NCBI RefSeq assembly: GCF_009906955.1 | Contig: NZ_CP047656.1 | Coordinates: 2,908,501-2,972,500 of the forward strand | From: Paraglaciecola mesophila | GTDB taxonomy: Bacteria > Pseudomonadota > Gammaproteobacteria > Enterobacterales > Alteromonadaceae | Length of the DNA stretch: 64,000 nt | Direction of reading: 5' to 3' | Part shown: positions 30,905-41,381 of the stretch, in pieces | Position numbering within the stretch: the stretch's first letter is position 1 | How the letters are laid out: each line of letters opens with the position of its first letter | The notes under the pieces: generated by a model | Databases searched by the model: none | The model's input: only the letters and a program-made list of their open reading frames with translations | Told to the model about the DNA's origin: nothing | Translations under genes and position numbers: made by a program

Positions 30905-31951
30905 ATGGCAAAACACTACCTTTTTTACATATCTGAAAATTACTCATTTCAAATACTGCGCCCGTTACAAGATGAGATACACCAAAGAGGCGACACTGTC
31001 GCTTGGTTTGTAGAAGGTAACAATGTCAACAAAGCCTATTTTCAGCCACAAGAAACCCAATTACCTAATGTGCAGGCTGTCATCAATTATCAACCCGTTG
31101 CGGTATTTGTTCCTGGCAATATGGTGCCTTCATTTATTCCAGGTTTAAAGGTGTGTGTACGTCACGGTTTTATCGGTTTTAAAACCCGTAAGAAAGATGG
31201 TTTAAATTATTCATTTATCATTCGTGATTGCTTCGATTTGTATTGTACTCACGGACCATCAATGACCGACACGTTCAAATTACTGGAGCAGAAACATCAG
31301 TTTTTCAAAGTCGTAGAAACTGGTTTCTGTAAAATGGATCCGTTTTTCAATAACCCTCCTCGAATCGATAAAAAAGACTCGCGCCCTGTGGTGCTTTTTT
31401 CATCAACCTTTTCCCCTAGAATGTCTCAAGCTGCAGCATTATTGCCAACCATAAAGCGCTTATCTCAAGATACCAAATGGCGTTGGTTAGTGACCTTTCA
31501 CCCCAAAATGGCACAAAGTACTGTAGATGCCTACAAAGCAGCCCAGCACGATAATTTAACCTTTATCGAAACCGACAATGCCATGCCATTGATGTTAGAG
31601 GCTGATTTAATGCTGGGAGATAATTCATCCATGTTGGTTGAGTTCTTGATGCTGAATAAGCCAGTCGTAACAATGAAAAACGAATACCCTAAGCCGCACT
31701 TTATTAATGTAACTGACCCTGAGGATCTTGAGAAAAGCATTGAATACGCATTAACAAGACCTGCAGAATTGATGGATAAATTAGACGACTACGCAGCGCA
31801 AACGCATCCCTACACAGATGGGCAGTCAAGCGCACGTATAATAGATGCCACCCAAGACATGCTCACTAATCCCCCTAAGCTGAAAAGAAAACCTTTTAAC
31901 TTAATCCGCAGTATTAAAATGCGTAAGAAACTGGGGTATTGGGGCAGATAA
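30905..31951 (+). CDS. CDP-glycerol glycerophosphotransferase-like protein
   Basis: A 348-residue cytoplasmic protein resembling the C-terminal part of the CDP-glycerol:poly(glycerophosphate) glycerophosphotransferase family: PVVLFSSTFSP, WLVTFHPKM, and ADLMLGDNSSMLVEFLMLNKPVV, where the D-x-S-S loop and Glu bind the CDP group. In Gram-positives the family makes teichoic acids; in Gram-negatives members add phosphoglycerol-like groups to surface glycans. It follows coaD by 76 bases, within a block of LPS-related genes, so a surface glycan role is a fair inference. Confidence 0.78.
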   Translation: MAKHYLFYISENYSFQILRPLQDEIHQRGDTVAWFVEGNNVNKAYFQPQETQLPNVQAVINYQPVAVFVPGNMVPSFIPGLKVCVRHGFIGFKTRKKDGLNYSFIIRDCFDLYCTHGPSMTDTFKLLEQKHQFFKVVETGFCKMDPFFNNPPRIDKKDSRPVVLFSSTFSPRMSQAAALLPTIKRLSQDTKWRWLVTFHPKMAQSTVDAYKAAQHDNLTFIETDNAMPLMLEADLMLGDNSSMLVEFLMLNKPVVTMKNEYPKPHFINVTDPEDLEKSIEYALTRPAELMDKLDDYAAQTHPYTDGQSSARIIDATQDMLTNPPKLKRKPFNLIRSIKMRKKLGYWGR

Positions 31952-31977
31952 GGGCTCAGTCGCCAAGCTTAAGGCTA

Positions 31978-32790
31978 TTAGGTTTGGCACTGCTCACAAA
32001 AGAAAGTATTACGCTGCCCTAGCGTTACTGATTGAATGTCACTACCACAGACTTCACATGCTTTACCTTTGCGCCCATACACGCGCAGGTGCTGAGCAAA
32101 GTATCCGGGGTTGCCATCGGCTTGGGTAAAGTCCTTTAAGGTTGTACCCCCCTGCTCTATGGCTTTAGCCAAGACTTCTTTAATAATATTACCGAGCGCC
32201 AAGTACGCTTTTTTGCTGACTTTTTTGGCTGATTTTCTAGGGTCTATGCCGGCGATAAATAACGCTTCATTAGCGTATATATTTCCAACTCCAACGACCA
32301 CTTTGTTATCCATAATAAAGTTCTTTACTGCCACACTCTTGGTGCGGGAAAGATCATATAGACGCTGCCCATCAAAGTCCGCAGTTAAAGGCTCAGGACC
32401 AAGGGCGGCAATCATACCTATCTCTGGTTCACTGGCATCTTGCCACAAACAAGCACCAAAGCGGCGCGCGTCGTTAAAACGCAGGCACACACAGTTACTT
32501 AATACGACATCAAGATGATCATGCTTGATAACGGGGGTATCACTGTTCACAATCCGCAACTTACCCGACATGCCTAAGTGCAAGATAATGCTGCCTGCAT
32601 CCGTATCGATAAATAAGTATTTAGCTCGGCGGCGCACATCATTGACCCGCAACCCTTCGGCTAGATGCACTTCATCAGGCACCAACCAGCGTAATTGCTT
32701 GTGGCGCACAACGACCTGCTTAATTTTCTGGCCAAGTAAATGAGGGCTAATGCCTAATCGGCTGACTTCAACTTCTGGTAATTCAGGCAT
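31978..32790 (-). CDS. mutM: Formamidopyrimidine-DNA glycosylase
   Basis: A 270-residue Fpg/MutM protein starting PELPEVEVSRLG after Met, so the catalytic Pro and Glu are present; the essential Lys is in RRRAKYLFID and the C-terminal zinc finger has four cysteines (CEVCGSDI...CEQC). It excises 8-oxoguanine and ring-opened purines. With MutY in this window, both arms of the GO system are here but in separate units. Its ATG lies eight bases inside the end of an upstream unknown gene. Confidence 0.97.
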   Translation of the reverse strand: MPELPEVEVSRLGISPHLLGQKIKQVVVRHKQLRWLVPDEVHLAEGLRVNDVRRRAKYLFIDTDAGSIILHLGMSGKLRIVNSDTPVIKHDHLDVVLSNCVCLRFNDARRFGACLWQDASEPEIGMIAALGPEPLTADFDGQRLYDLSRTKSVAVKNFIMDNKVVVGVGNIYANEALFIAGIDPRKSAKKVSKKAYLALGNIIKEVLAKAIEQGGTTLKDFTQADGNPGYFAQHLRVYGRKGKACEVCGSDIQSVTLGQRNTFFCEQCQT

Positions 32791-33310
32791 TTGGGATATC
32801 CGTTAAAAAGAGCTGTGACCAGGTCATATTGGTAATTTTATATAACTGAGCACCTTGGGTTGGGTATTGTACAAGCATATCTTCCCCTACCTGAAAAAAC
32901 AGATAGTGCCTAGGCGCACTTTCTCCCGCTAGCCAAAGATTTACCGGTGTGGCTCCTGTCAGCGTTGCGTTGCCAATGGGGGCAAGTTCTGCGTTTTGCC
33001 ACGCTATAACCACGTCTGTAAGGGTCTGATTGTCAATAACGGGTAGATTCTCACGCGTGACTTGCCTTTCTGTGCTAACTAAGTCCTTTGATGGCGGTAC
33101 AAAGCGCCAGCCTCTGCCCACGCGCTCAATTGTATAAGCATGGGTAACAATGCTAGTAAGCATGGCATCATGCGGGATCAGCACGTCAATAGCATCATCA
33201 GTAGTGCTGTCATTTGAAAAGAGATTACCGCTTAGATTAAACAATAAGATAAGCAACAACATGGAAATAATCAGGACGTTATTCCAAGCGCGAGAGGTGA
33301 GTCGGATCAT
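32783..33310 (-). CDS. Unrecognised membrane-anchored protein
   Basis: A 175-residue protein with one N-terminal hydrophobic helix (about residues 11-31), then an extracytoplasmic domain rich in strands: MLTSIVTHAYTIERVGRGW, VIAWQNAELAPIG, PRHYLFFQVGEDMLVQYP. I do not recognise the family. Its end overlaps mutM by eight bases, so the two are translated together. The fold suggests a periplasmic domain held at the inner membrane; no catalytic motif or lipobox is visible. A GTG/ATG start choice cannot be checked further. Confidence 0.6.
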   Translation of the reverse strand: MIRLTSRAWNNVLIISMLLLILLFNLSGNLFSNDSTTDDAIDVLIPHDAMLTSIVTHAYTIERVGRGWRFVPPSKDLVSTERQVTRENLPVIDNQTLTDVVIAWQNAELAPIGNATLTGATPVNLWLAGESAPRHYLFFQVGEDMLVQYPTQGAQLYKITNMTWSQLFLTDIPNA

Positions 33311-33412
33311 GATGAAATAAAGTAAAGTAGCGGTGTCATCTGCTGATTATGTCATGTAATGCACAACACAAAACAGTCTAATTGATCGTTTTAATCGTAG
33401 AAATATAACGCA

Positions 33413-33440
33413 AAAAACCCGACATAAGCCGGGTCTTTCG
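33413..33440 (-). terminator. Intrinsic terminator of rpmB-rpmG
   Basis: On the minus strand CCCGGC and GTCGGG pair around a TTAT loop (one G-T pair), followed by a run of six T. It lies 20 bases after the rpmG stop. Confidence 0.8.
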
Positions 33441-33460
33441 GGAGACAAAACAAGTATTAA

Positions 33461-33616
33461 TTACTTAATTTTGGCTTCTTTAAACAAAACGTGCTGACGT
33501 ACTTTAGGATCAAACTTTTTGATCTCCATTTTGCCAGGCATGTTACGTTTGTTTTTATCTGTGGTGTAGTAAAAACCGGTACCAGCAGAAGACACTAACT
33601 TGATTTTATCACGCAT
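33461..33616 (-). CDS. rpmG: 50S ribosomal protein L33
   Basis: A 51-residue protein on the minus strand beginning [20 protein letters not shown], continuing [17 protein letters not shown] and ending [10 protein letters not shown]; this is L33 along its whole length. The form here lacks the paired zinc cysteines. It lies 12 bases after rpmB, the standard rpmBG pair, and is followed by an intrinsic terminator. Confidence 0.97.
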   Translation of the reverse strand: MRDKIKLVSSAGTGFYYTTDKNKRNMPGKMEIKKFDPKVRQHVLFKEAKIK

Positions 33617-33628
33617 AATCTGTGTTCC

Positions 33629-33865
33629 TTAAATTTTTACGCCATTGGCACGGATATCAGTCAATACTGAATCAATACCTTTTTTATCAATAATACGCAT
33701 ACCTTTAGCAGATAAACGCAATTTAACGAAACGGTTTTCGCTTTCAACCCAAAAACGGTGGGTTTGTAGATTTGGCAAAAAACGACGACGAGTCGAGTTT
33801 TTAGCGTGTGAACGGTTGTTACCTACCGCTGGACGCTTGCCTGTCACTATACATACTTTGGACAT
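33629..33865 (-). CDS. rpmB: 50S ribosomal protein L28
   Basis: A 78-residue protein starting [20 protein letters not shown], with [13 protein letters not shown] and a late [12 protein letters not shown] segment, all L28. I use the ATG at 33865, five codons inside a longer frame, as L28 begins MS(K/R)VC. It heads the rpmB-rpmG operon. The upstream region 33866-34004 presumably holds its promoter. Confidence 0.97.
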   Translation of the reverse strand: MSKVCIVTGKRPAVGNNRSHAKNSTRRRFLPNLQTHRFWVESENRFVKLRLSAKGMRIIDKKGIDSVLTDIRANGVKI

Positions 33866-34004
33866 CGTATTTGTCTCCAAACAATTCTAAAAATACTTAG
33901 CTCCGACAAGCATGCAAATACGCGTGCCAGCTTTAGCTATCAACAAGAGGGCGCATTTTATACAGCAAACAGCAATTTAATTCAACGATTAACTGAGAAA
34001 AACC

Positions 34005-34817
34005 CTAGTCTTTTATTATGCCATGAGCAGTACGAGTCAATTTACTGGATTTCGTGGTCGCACGAATCGCCCTATTTTTAGCGATCATTTCGGGCCTAAC
34101 ATAACTGTGATCATGTTCTAAATGCAGGCAGGCCGCGGAATAGCGAATTTGAATACCATGTACACCTCGATTTACCAAGCGCTCACCGAGCTCCCTATCC
34201 TGCCCACCATACTGCATTCGCTCATCAAAACCATTTACGGCAAAAATATCTTCGCGCCACCCAGATGCATTATGACCATTCCAAGTGGGTTTAGCAGGGG
34301 TGACTGAGTTTAATAAGGCTCGCTTCCATTGCAAGGTGGTTAATTTCCCGAGTTTTCGATTACGTTTAACCCCATTTTTTACCAACCAACCTCGCTCAAA
34401 CGCTTGGCCCGATGCAATATGTTGCTGACTAATTAGATCGCTGGTTGGCTGCGGGAGTTTAAAATAACCACCCGACAAAAATTTACCCGGGCGGGCGTGC
34501 GCTTTATGCACAGCGACGAAATCTCGACGAGGAATACAATCTCCATCGGTAAACAGCACATAATCACATGTGCTGACGAGCAACGCTTTATTCATAATGC
34601 GCGACTTTTGAAACCCTTCGTCCTCTTGCCAAACATGCTTGATGTTTAAGTCTGAGCTTTGAGAGAAACGGTCAATACAGGCTTTTGTTTCTGCCGTTGA
34701 CCCATCATCTGCAATTATCAACTCAAAGTTTTTATCGGTTTGATATTGAAATCCCCACAACACTTTTTCGAGCCAAACAGGTGAATTGTAGGTAGTAAAA
34801 ATGACAGATATTTTCAT
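34005..34817 (-). CDS. GT2-family glycosyltransferase
   Basis: A 270-residue GT-A glycosyltransferase. It begins KISVIFTTYNSPVWLEKVL, has IIADDGS and the metal-binding DxD-like FTDGDCIPRR, then GWREDIFAVNGFDERMQYGG, the galactosyltransferase-type acceptor region. It has no membrane helix. It probably extends LPS or another surface glycan. It stands between rpmB and radC, apart from the other glycan genes. Confidence 0.85.
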   Translation of the reverse strand: MKISVIFTTYNSPVWLEKVLWGFQYQTDKNFELIIADDGSTAETKACIDRFSQSSDLNIKHVWQEDEGFQKSRIMNKALLVSTCDYVLFTDGDCIPRRDFVAVHKAHARPGKFLSGGYFKLPQPTSDLISQQHIASGQAFERGWLVKNGVKRNRKLGKLTTLQWKRALLNSVTPAKPTWNGHNASGWREDIFAVNGFDERMQYGGQDRELGERLVNRGVHGIQIRYSAACLHLEHDHSYVRPEMIAKNRAIRATTKSSKLTRTAHGIIKD

Positions 34818-34930
34818 GGTAAAACCGCTTTAGATGATAGGATTTCTCCTGACATCTAAGCTTGTTTTTTTGACAATCTCATGACCGTCACATGACACTT
34901 TTGTGGTAATTCCCCGCCACTACAGCGAGA

Positions 34931-35605
34931 TTAAATTAACCCCCTTTCGGCGAACGAAACAGCGACGCCGTCCCCCACCACAAGATGGTCAAGCACTTTA
35001 ATGTCTAGTAAGCCCATGGCGCTTATGATACGTGCTGTAATATGCTCATCCGCTTGGCTTGGCTCAGCTACGCCTGAAGGATGGTTGTGAGTTAAAATTA
35101 CCGCAGCCGCGTTGTCCTCTAAGGCTTGTTTCACTAACACCCTAGGGTACACCGATGCACTATCTATGGTCCCAAAGAACATTTTTCTGAATTTGATCAG
35201 CTGATGCTGACTATCAAGCAACAGCATCCCGAAGACTTCATTGGGTTCGTCACGTAATTGCGATATCAAAAAATGTTTGGTTTGTTGAGCGCTATTAAAT
35301 ACCGTTTCACGTTGCAACTGCTCAGCGAAGAAGCGTTGGCTTAACTCAATCGATGCTTGTAGCTGCACAAATTTCGCTTCACCCAACCCCTTAGCTAAAC
35401 AGAAATCTTGCTGACTTGCGCTTATCAAGCCACGCAGTGAACCAAAGGTATTTAAAAGATTGCGCGCCAAATCAACCGCACTGAGCCCCTTAATGCCAGT
35501 TCGCAAAAATATTGCCAGCAACTCAGCGTCAGACAACGCATTAGGTCCCTGGGTAAGTAACTTTTCTCTTGGTCTTTCGTGGGCTGGCCACTGGGTTATT
35601 TTCAT
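34931..35605 (-). CDS. radC: RadC family JAB1/MPN-domain protein
   Basis: A 224-residue protein with an N-terminal helix-hairpin-helix region (PRERLLTQG-like opening [20 protein letters not shown]) and a C-terminal JAMM metalloprotease-like domain: [16 protein letters not shown]. All metal ligands are present. RadC is widespread, once linked to repair in E. coli; its true function is not settled. It is divergent from coaBC, the usual Alteromonadales order. Confidence 0.95.
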   Translation of the reverse strand: MKITQWPAHERPREKLLTQGPNALSDAELLAIFLRTGIKGLSAVDLARNLLNTFGSLRGLISASQQDFCLAKGLGEAKFVQLQASIELSQRFFAEQLQRETVFNSAQQTKHFLISQLRDEPNEVFGMLLLDSQHQLIKFRKMFFGTIDSASVYPRVLVKQALEDNAAAVILTHNHPSGVAEPSQADEHITARIISAMGLLDIKVLDHLVVGDGVAVSFAERGLI

Positions 35606-35739
35606 ACGTCCCTGTCTTGTTAAACGTTTCTATTTTGCGCCAACCTCACGCACAAAATGCGAAATAAGTGAAAATTAAGCCTAGCAAAAGCGGTCTATTC
35701 CAGCCAATAATGGCCCCATAAAATGAGTAATATAGTAAA

Positions 35740-36984
35740 ATGAGCCCTATGCAATTAGCCCAAAAAAAGATACTGCTTGGTATTACAGGTGGTATAGCAG
35801 CCTATAAAACCCCAGATTTAGTCAGAAAACTTACTGCTCATGGAGCTCAGGTGCGCTGCGTGATGAGTGCATCTGCTGCTGAATTTGTTAGCCCCTTAAC
35901 CTTACAGGCTGTATCTGGCCATCCAGTTGGTGACGATTTACTAGACCGTAATGCAGAAGCCGCAATGGGACATATAGAATTAGCTAAATGGGCAGACAAG
36001 GTGCTTATTGCGCCCACGACAGCAAACTTCATGGCCAAATTAGCTCACGGTTTGGCGGATGATTTATTATCGACTTTGTGCTTGGCCACCAGCGCCCCCA
36101 TTTACATTGCACCTGCAATGAACCAACAGATGTGGCATGCCAAAGCGACACAAGCTAACCTAGATGTACTGCAGCAAAGAGGCGTCAACATACTAGGTCC
36201 CGCGCCAGGTGAACAAGCTTGTGGCGATGTCGGTTTAGGTCGTATGTTAGAGCCGCTCGAAATAGCCGATATGTTAGCCCAAAGTTCAATAGAGTCTTTA
36301 CTTGCAGGCAGGCATATTGTTATTACAGCAGGGCCTACCCGGGAAGAAATCGATCCTGTGCGTTTTATCAGTAACCACAGTTCCGGGAAAATGGGTTATG
36401 CACTGGCAAGCGCTTCTGTAGCCTTAGGAGCAAAAGTCACTCTAATATCAGGGCCGGTTAATTTACCTTGCCCAGCGGGTGTGGATTTGGTCAACGTGGT
36501 CAGCGCAGAGCAAATGCATCGTGCGGTAATGAAAGCAGTGGGCGCGACACAGTCCGATACAGCTGGCGATATTATGCAGCCAAATTGCGACATATTCATT
36601 GGCTGCGCAGCCGTAGCTGACTACAAACCACAGCAGAAAACTGAGCAAAAAATTAAGAAGTCCGATACTGAGTTAACACTTACTTTTACTAGAAACCCTG
36701 ATATTCTTAGCGACGTTGCCCATTTAGCTCAACCCCCTTTCACGGTTGGCTTCGCCGCAGAAACACAAGATGTGGCTCATTATGCCCAAGATAAACTGAA
36801 GCGCAAAAAGCTCGATATGATCGCCGCAAACGATGTATCGCAAGCGGGTTTAGGCTTTAACAGTGAACAAAATGCGCTCAATGTTTATTGGAATAATGGT
36901 GGAAAAAACCTTGGCGTTGCCGATAAGAGTCAATTGGCTATTTCGTTAATGACATTGGTCGCACAGCGCCACGCAGTAAAATAA
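35740..36984 (+). CDS. coaBC: Bifunctional phosphopantothenoylcysteine decarboxylase/synthetase
   Basis: A 414-residue fusion. The N-terminal CoaC flavoprotein domain has [17 protein letters not shown], the catalytic His in [13 protein letters not shown], the PAMNQQMW segment and the [13 protein letters not shown] loop with its Cys. The C-terminal CoaB domain has [20 protein letters not shown], and [10 protein letters not shown]. It makes 4'-phosphopantetheine from phosphopantothenate in two steps. The start may be at ATG 35740 or the ATG 9 bases later. slmA follows, as in E. coli, where dut lies between them; dut is absent here. Confidence 0.96.
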   Translation: MSPMQLAQKKILLGITGGIAAYKTPDLVRKLTAHGAQVRCVMSASAAEFVSPLTLQAVSGHPVGDDLLDRNAEAAMGHIELAKWADKVLIAPTTANFMAKLAHGLADDLLSTLCLATSAPIYIAPAMNQQMWHAKATQANLDVLQQRGVNILGPAPGEQACGDVGLGRMLEPLEIADMLAQSSIESLLAGRHIVITAGPTREEIDPVRFISNHSSGKMGYALASASVALGAKVTLISGPVNLPCPAGVDLVNVVSAEQMHRAVMKAVGATQSDTAGDIMQPNCDIFIGCAAVADYKPQQKTEQKIKKSDTELTLTFTRNPDILSDVAHLAQPPFTVGFAAETQDVAHYAQDKLKRKKLDMIAANDVSQAGLGFNSEQNALNVYWNNGGKNLGVADKSQLAISLMTLVAQRHAVK

Positions 36985-37050
36985 TATAAAACACACCAAG
37001 GATTAGCTCGTTAGGTAATAACGCACATAGAGGTCTCGTTAGGATAGAAA

Positions 37051-37644
37051 ATGGCTATAGCAAAAAAGATAAATCGCCGTGCACAAATATTACAAGCACT
37101 TGCCAGCATGCTGCAAACCAACCCAGGGCAACGCATTACAACCGCGAAATTAGCAGCTCATGTAGGCGTGTCAGAAGCAGCACTGTACCGCCACTTTCCC
37201 AGTAAAGCGCGTATGTTTGAAGGCTTAATCGAGTTCATTGAAGAAACGCTTTTTTCACGAATAAATAAAATTATCAACGAAGAGAAAGATTCTACAACTC
37301 GGTGTCAGCTTATTCTTCGCTTGATTTTAGGTTTTGCCGAGAAAAACCCAGGGATCACTCGTATTTTAAACGGTGATGCCTTAATGGGTGAACAAGACAG
37401 ATTAAGAGACCGTATTTCGCAATTATTTGAACGGTTAGAAACACAATTAAAACAAGTACTTAGAGAAAGAAAGTTACGTGAAGGAAAATCTCTACCCGCA
37501 GAAGAAGCAGTCATTGCGAATTTCTTAATTTGCTACGTAGACGGGCGAATTAATCAGTTTATTCGCAGCAAGTTTACCCGTCGCCCTACTGAGGGCTTCA
37601 ACGATCAATGGCAATTAATCAGCGCTCAGTTCTTTTTGAACTAA
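37051..37644 (+). CDS. slmA: Nucleoid occlusion factor SlmA
   Basis: A 197-residue TetR-fold protein. The N-terminal helix-turn-helix is [20 protein letters not shown], followed by [16 protein letters not shown]; the C-terminal region ([21 protein letters not shown]) matches SlmA. It binds SBS sites on the chromosome and disrupts FtsZ rings over the nucleoid. Placement after coaBC is the classic context. Confidence 0.95.
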   Translation: MAIAKKINRRAQILQALASMLQTNPGQRITTAKLAAHVGVSEAALYRHFPSKARMFEGLIEFIEETLFSRINKIINEEKDSTTRCQLILRLILGFAEKNPGITRILNGDALMGEQDRLRDRISQLFERLETQLKQVLRERKLREGKSLPAEEAVIANFLICYVDGRINQFIRSKFTRRPTEGFNDQWQLISAQFFLN

Positions 37645-37664
37645 CCATCTGATATTGAAACACT

Positions 37665-37701
37665 AAAAAGCCTGTTTAGTATCAGCTAAACAGGCTTTTT
37701 G
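37665..37701. terminator. Bidirectional intrinsic terminator
   Basis: AAAAAGCCTGTTTAG and CTAAACAGGCTTTTT form a long perfect stem around a 6-base loop, with T runs on both strands. It separates the convergent slmA and DUF885 genes. Confidence 0.9.
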
Positions 37702-37727
37702 TTTTTACCCTCTGGATATCAATTAGA

Positions 37728-39560
37728 TTACTTCACGCTCGCGACCCACTTTTTTACTTTCTGTTCAAGAATATTCAGTGGTACTGGACCGTCTTTTAGC
37801 ACAACAGTATGAAAAGCGCGGATATCAAACTCATCGCCCAATTCCTTCTTCGACCACTCACGTAATTCCATAATCTTCAATTTACCTATCATATAGGCCG
37901 TCGCTTGACCTGGCATAGCAATGTAACGCTCAATGGCTTTAACTGAGTCATTCTCCGGGTTTGGCGTGTTCTCAATTAAGTAGTTTATCGCTTGCTCGCG
38001 GCTCCACTTTTTACTATGAATACCGGTATCGACGACTAAACGGCAAGCGCGCCATAGTTCCATCGCTAAACGCCCAAAATCAGAATACGGGTCTTGATAA
38101 AACCCCATGTCTTTGGCTAGCTCTTCTGTATACAGCCCCCACCCTTCTGTGTAAGCGGTAAAAGAACTGTATTTTTGAAACTCAGGAATGCCTTCAAGTT
38201 CTTGCGCGATAGCTCGCTGCATATGATGCCCTGGTATACCTTCATGATAAGCCAGGGCTTCCATTTGGTACGTAGGCATGTCATTCATGTCATACAGGTT
38301 TGCGTAGTAGATTCCGGGGCGCGAGCCGTCTTTCGCCGGGCTTTGATAAAATGCTTTGCCTGCTGATTTTTCGCGAAATGGCTCTACCCGTTTAACAATC
38401 ATGTCAGCCTCGGGTATTAAGCTGAAATAATCAGGTAGTTTGTCACGCATGGTATCAATGAGCGCTTTGGCTTCAACTAAGTATGCATCGCGTCCTACAT
38501 CGTTATTCGGGTAATAGAATTGTTTGTCGCTGCGCATAAACTCGAAGAATTCGTTCAAGTCACCATCAAATTTAACCTTTTTCATGATACTGCGCATGGC
38601 TTGATGGATACGCTCAACATTCTCTAAGCCGATTTTATGTACCTTATCGGCTGTCAAATCTGTTGTGGTAAACCATGCTAGGCGATTTGCATACCACTTA
38701 TCACCATCCGGTAATCGCCATACACCATCACCTTCTGGGGATAGTTCGCGCTGAACAGTCAGCTCGTTAATCAAAGCCTCATAAGCTGGCTGTACTGACG
38801 TTAGAAGTGCCTCTTTAGCACCATCAAGCAAGGTCTTACGCTCGCTGTCAGTCATGTCTAGCTTGCTCACCTTGGTTTGAAAGTCTTGCCAGATGCTAGA
38901 TGCATCATCACTGTTATCAAAAGGTGCGCCAGAGATCACATTTTTTGACGCTTGTAGCATTTGATCGTATGACCATTTCGGCGGGAACACGCCTATTTTT
39001 TGCCTAATACGCAACTGATCAATCACTTGAGCAAACAGGGTTTTAACCTTCTGCAAGCGGCTGATATAAGCTTGGGCATCGTCTATGTTAGTGACCCGAT
39101 GCACGTTAATTAAAAAACTAGGAACCATGGTGTGATAGGCGCTGAACTGGTCCATAATATAAGTATGATGACGAAATTCATCGTTGGCCAGTTGACGCTC
39201 AAGCGACACTTTATTTAATGCCAGGCTCACTTTCTCTTCTTGGCTTAACTGACTTTCATCAAAGCTTTTCAAGTGCTTTAACTGTTTCTTGGCAAGCTCG
39301 CTGCTTTGCTCAATAAACGTTTCGCTGATGTTGTCCCACTTATCGTAATCCCACTTATAACCTAAATAGCTTTGAAATTGCGGAGAGCGATGCAAGCGCT
39401 GCTGAAAGTTATCAGCAAAAAAGGCAGCTAGCCGTTGTGATTCTGTTTGAGATGCTTCGGCCGTTTGAGAGTTCGCAGCTTGAGTTTGAGCGGTGTGCGC
39501 ATTCCATGACGTTAGCGTCACAGATGCTGCAATTGAAAGGGCGAGTATGGATAATTTCAT
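37728..39560 (-). CDS. DUF885 family secreted metallopeptidase-like protein (copy 1)
   Basis: A 610-residue protein with a signal peptide (about residues 1-23, ending AHTAQ). The characteristic motifs are AYHEGIPGHHMQRAIAQEL, a likely zinc-binding and catalytic segment, and FTAYTEGWGLYTEELAKDMG, followed by AMELWRACRLVVDTGIH. The DUF885 family resembles gluzincin-type peptidases; activity has been shown for few members. A second member with the same motifs lies at 42066-43841, and an M28 peptidase lies between, giving a cluster of exported peptidases. Confidence 0.87.
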   Translation of the reverse strand: MKLSILALSIAASVTLTSWNAHTAQTQAANSQTAEASQTESQRLAAFFADNFQQRLHRSPQFQSYLGYKWDYDKWDNISETFIEQSSELAKKQLKHLKSFDESQLSQEEKVSLALNKVSLERQLANDEFRHHTYIMDQFSAYHTMVPSFLINVHRVTNIDDAQAYISRLQKVKTLFAQVIDQLRIRQKIGVFPPKWSYDQMLQASKNVISGAPFDNSDDASSIWQDFQTKVSKLDMTDSERKTLLDGAKEALLTSVQPAYEALINELTVQRELSPEGDGVWRLPDGDKWYANRLAWFTTTDLTADKVHKIGLENVERIHQAMRSIMKKVKFDGDLNEFFEFMRSDKQFYYPNNDVGRDAYLVEAKALIDTMRDKLPDYFSLIPEADMIVKRVEPFREKSAGKAFYQSPAKDGSRPGIYYANLYDMNDMPTYQMEALAYHEGIPGHHMQRAIAQELEGIPEFQKYSSFTAYTEGWGLYTEELAKDMGFYQDPYSDFGRLAMELWRACRLVVDTGIHSKKWSREQAINYLIENTPNPENDSVKAIERYIAMPGQATAYMIGKLKIMELREWSKKELGDEFDIRAFHTVVLKDGPVPLNILEQKVKKWVASVK

Positions 39561-39722
39561 ATTGGCTCCCTGATATTTTTTACTGTGAATTTGAATGCGT
39601 TAGGGGCGTTCCTTACCATGTGCAACCATGTTTATGGTTACACAAAGCAAAATGAGTGCAAGTTAAACAGCTTGCACTCATTCGCAGATAATACATAAGA
39701 CGATAACGCGTCTTATACGCTG

Positions 39723-41381
39723 TTAGTTAGAGAATGTATCGCCAAAGAAGTCGCCTTCATTCCAACGCGAACGCTCTTCTTGATTAGCTAAGGTGAGGCC
39801 GATGTAATAATTCACTTCAGCGAATTTAGTCGCGGCTTTCCAATTAAAAGGCTGATTAAAGTCATCCCCTGGCTTGTGATAATTAGTCGCTAGGAATTCA
39901 CCGAATTTTTTGCTCCCATCAACTGCCGGGTCCGCCGACTGCAAGCCTGGAACTAAAAATACAGAAGGCACACCTTGTTTCACAAAGCTGTAGTGATCAG
40001 AACGCGTAAACAACGCTTGCTCAGGCCAAGGATCAGGGCTTAGGGTTAGACCAATTTTCTCTGCTGCAAGACTCACAGACTCTTTTAAATCACTGTGATC
40101 GGCACCAAAGGCAATCACGTCGTTAAATTCGTAAGTCAAAATAGGCATGTCTAAATTAACATTTGCGACCATAGCGTCTTTTGCCACTGTAGGGTTTTGT
40201 GCAAAATAGTCTGAGCCAAGTAAGCCCTTTTCCTCTGCCGTGACCGCGACAAACAAAATGGAACGCTTGGGGCGCTCAGGCATTTGACTAAACAAGCGCG
40301 CAGTTTCAAGTAACACAGACGTACCAGATGCATTATCCATGGCGCCGTTGTTGATCTTGTCTTTCTTCACTGTTTTGGCAATACCTATGTGATCAGAATG
40401 CGCTGAGTACACTATGTATTCATTTTTAAGGCTTGGATCAGAACCTTCTAAGATTGCGGCTACGTTAGGGCTGCTGATGGTCTTATGTTCGCTGCGCTTG
40501 CTAAAATCAATGCTGACTGGCAAAGAGAAACCTTTAGGTGATTTATCTTCTTCGAGTAATTGATAAATCTGCTCTAAATTCATATCTGCGTTTGCAAATA
40601 ATAATTCAGCGGCCTCTTTGCTCAAATAGGCACTGTTTTTAAGCGCAGGATAAACATTTGCAGGTTGGCCATTTTTGTCTAGCCAGCGCACCGTTGGGGT
40701 ATGAATATAGTTTAATAGGTTTTGATAAGGGCGAACCTTTTCGGCGGTGGGTGTTGTGATCGTAATATAACCAATGGCACCGTGCTGTGCAGCGTGGCGT
40801 TTCTTCTCATTGGTAGAACCAAAATGCGCACCTTCTTCACTAGGGAAAGAAGCTGGCTTGCCGGAAAGTACGACCACGACTTTACCTTTTACGTCTAAAT
40901 CTGCGTAATCATCATGGCCAAGCTCTGGGGCAACTATACCGTACCCAGCAAAGACCAATTGGCCTTTCACGTTAGCCAGTTCGCTAACTGGGCTGGCACT
41001 GGTAATGTATTGCTTAGGATAAGCTAACTCTACTTTGCCTTTAGCCGTTTCAAGTACAAATGACGGCGAGGCTTGATCAAGCGAAGCTTGGCGAAAAGGT
41101 GCGCGCTGTAAAAAGCTGCCGTCATCACCAGCCGGCGTTAGGCCATAACCTTCCAGTTCCGAGGCTATATACAAAGAGGCAATTTCGTGTCCACGGGCGC
41201 CTGTATCACGCCCTTCAAGTAAATCATCAGACAAAAAACGTAAGTGAGATTTGATTCGCTGAGCATCAGCATGAACACTTTGTGAGTCGTTTTTGTCAGC
41301 GTTAGCGTTTTGCGAAGTTGATTGACAACCAGCAAGCACAAGCCCAGCTGAGAGCATGCCTAAATACATGATTCGGCGCAT
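39723..41381 (-). CDS. M28-family zinc aminopeptidase, lipoprotein
   Basis: A 552-residue protein with a lipoprotein signal (LVLAGC, Cys near residue 19). A PA-like insert lies around residues 130-260 and the M28 peptidase domain follows: SAHSDHIG, NGAMDNASGTSVLLE, TAEEKGLLGSDYF, NLDMP and the late SDHYSFVKQGVP. All metal ligands and the catalytic Glu are present, so it should release N-terminal amino acids from peptides outside the cytoplasm. It lies next to the first DUF885 gene on the same strand. Confidence 0.92.
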   Translation of the reverse strand: MRRIMYLGMLSAGLVLAGCQSTSQNANADKNDSQSVHADAQRIKSHLRFLSDDLLEGRDTGARGHEIASLYIASELEGYGLTPAGDDGSFLQRAPFRQASLDQASPSFVLETAKGKVELAYPKQYITSASPVSELANVKGQLVFAGYGIVAPELGHDDYADLDVKGKVVVVLSGKPASFPSEEGAHFGSTNEKKRHAAQHGAIGYITITTPTAEKVRPYQNLLNYIHTPTVRWLDKNGQPANVYPALKNSAYLSKEAAELLFANADMNLEQIYQLLEEDKSPKGFSLPVSIDFSKRSEHKTISSPNVAAILEGSDPSLKNEYIVYSAHSDHIGIAKTVKKDKINNGAMDNASGTSVLLETARLFSQMPERPKRSILFVAVTAEEKGLLGSDYFAQNPTVAKDAMVANVNLDMPILTYEFNDVIAFGADHSDLKESVSLAAEKIGLTLSPDPWPEQALFTRSDHYSFVKQGVPSVFLVPGLQSADPAVDGSKKFGEFLATNYHKPGDDFNQPFNWKAATKFAEVNYYIGLTLANQEERSRWNEGDFFGDTFSN

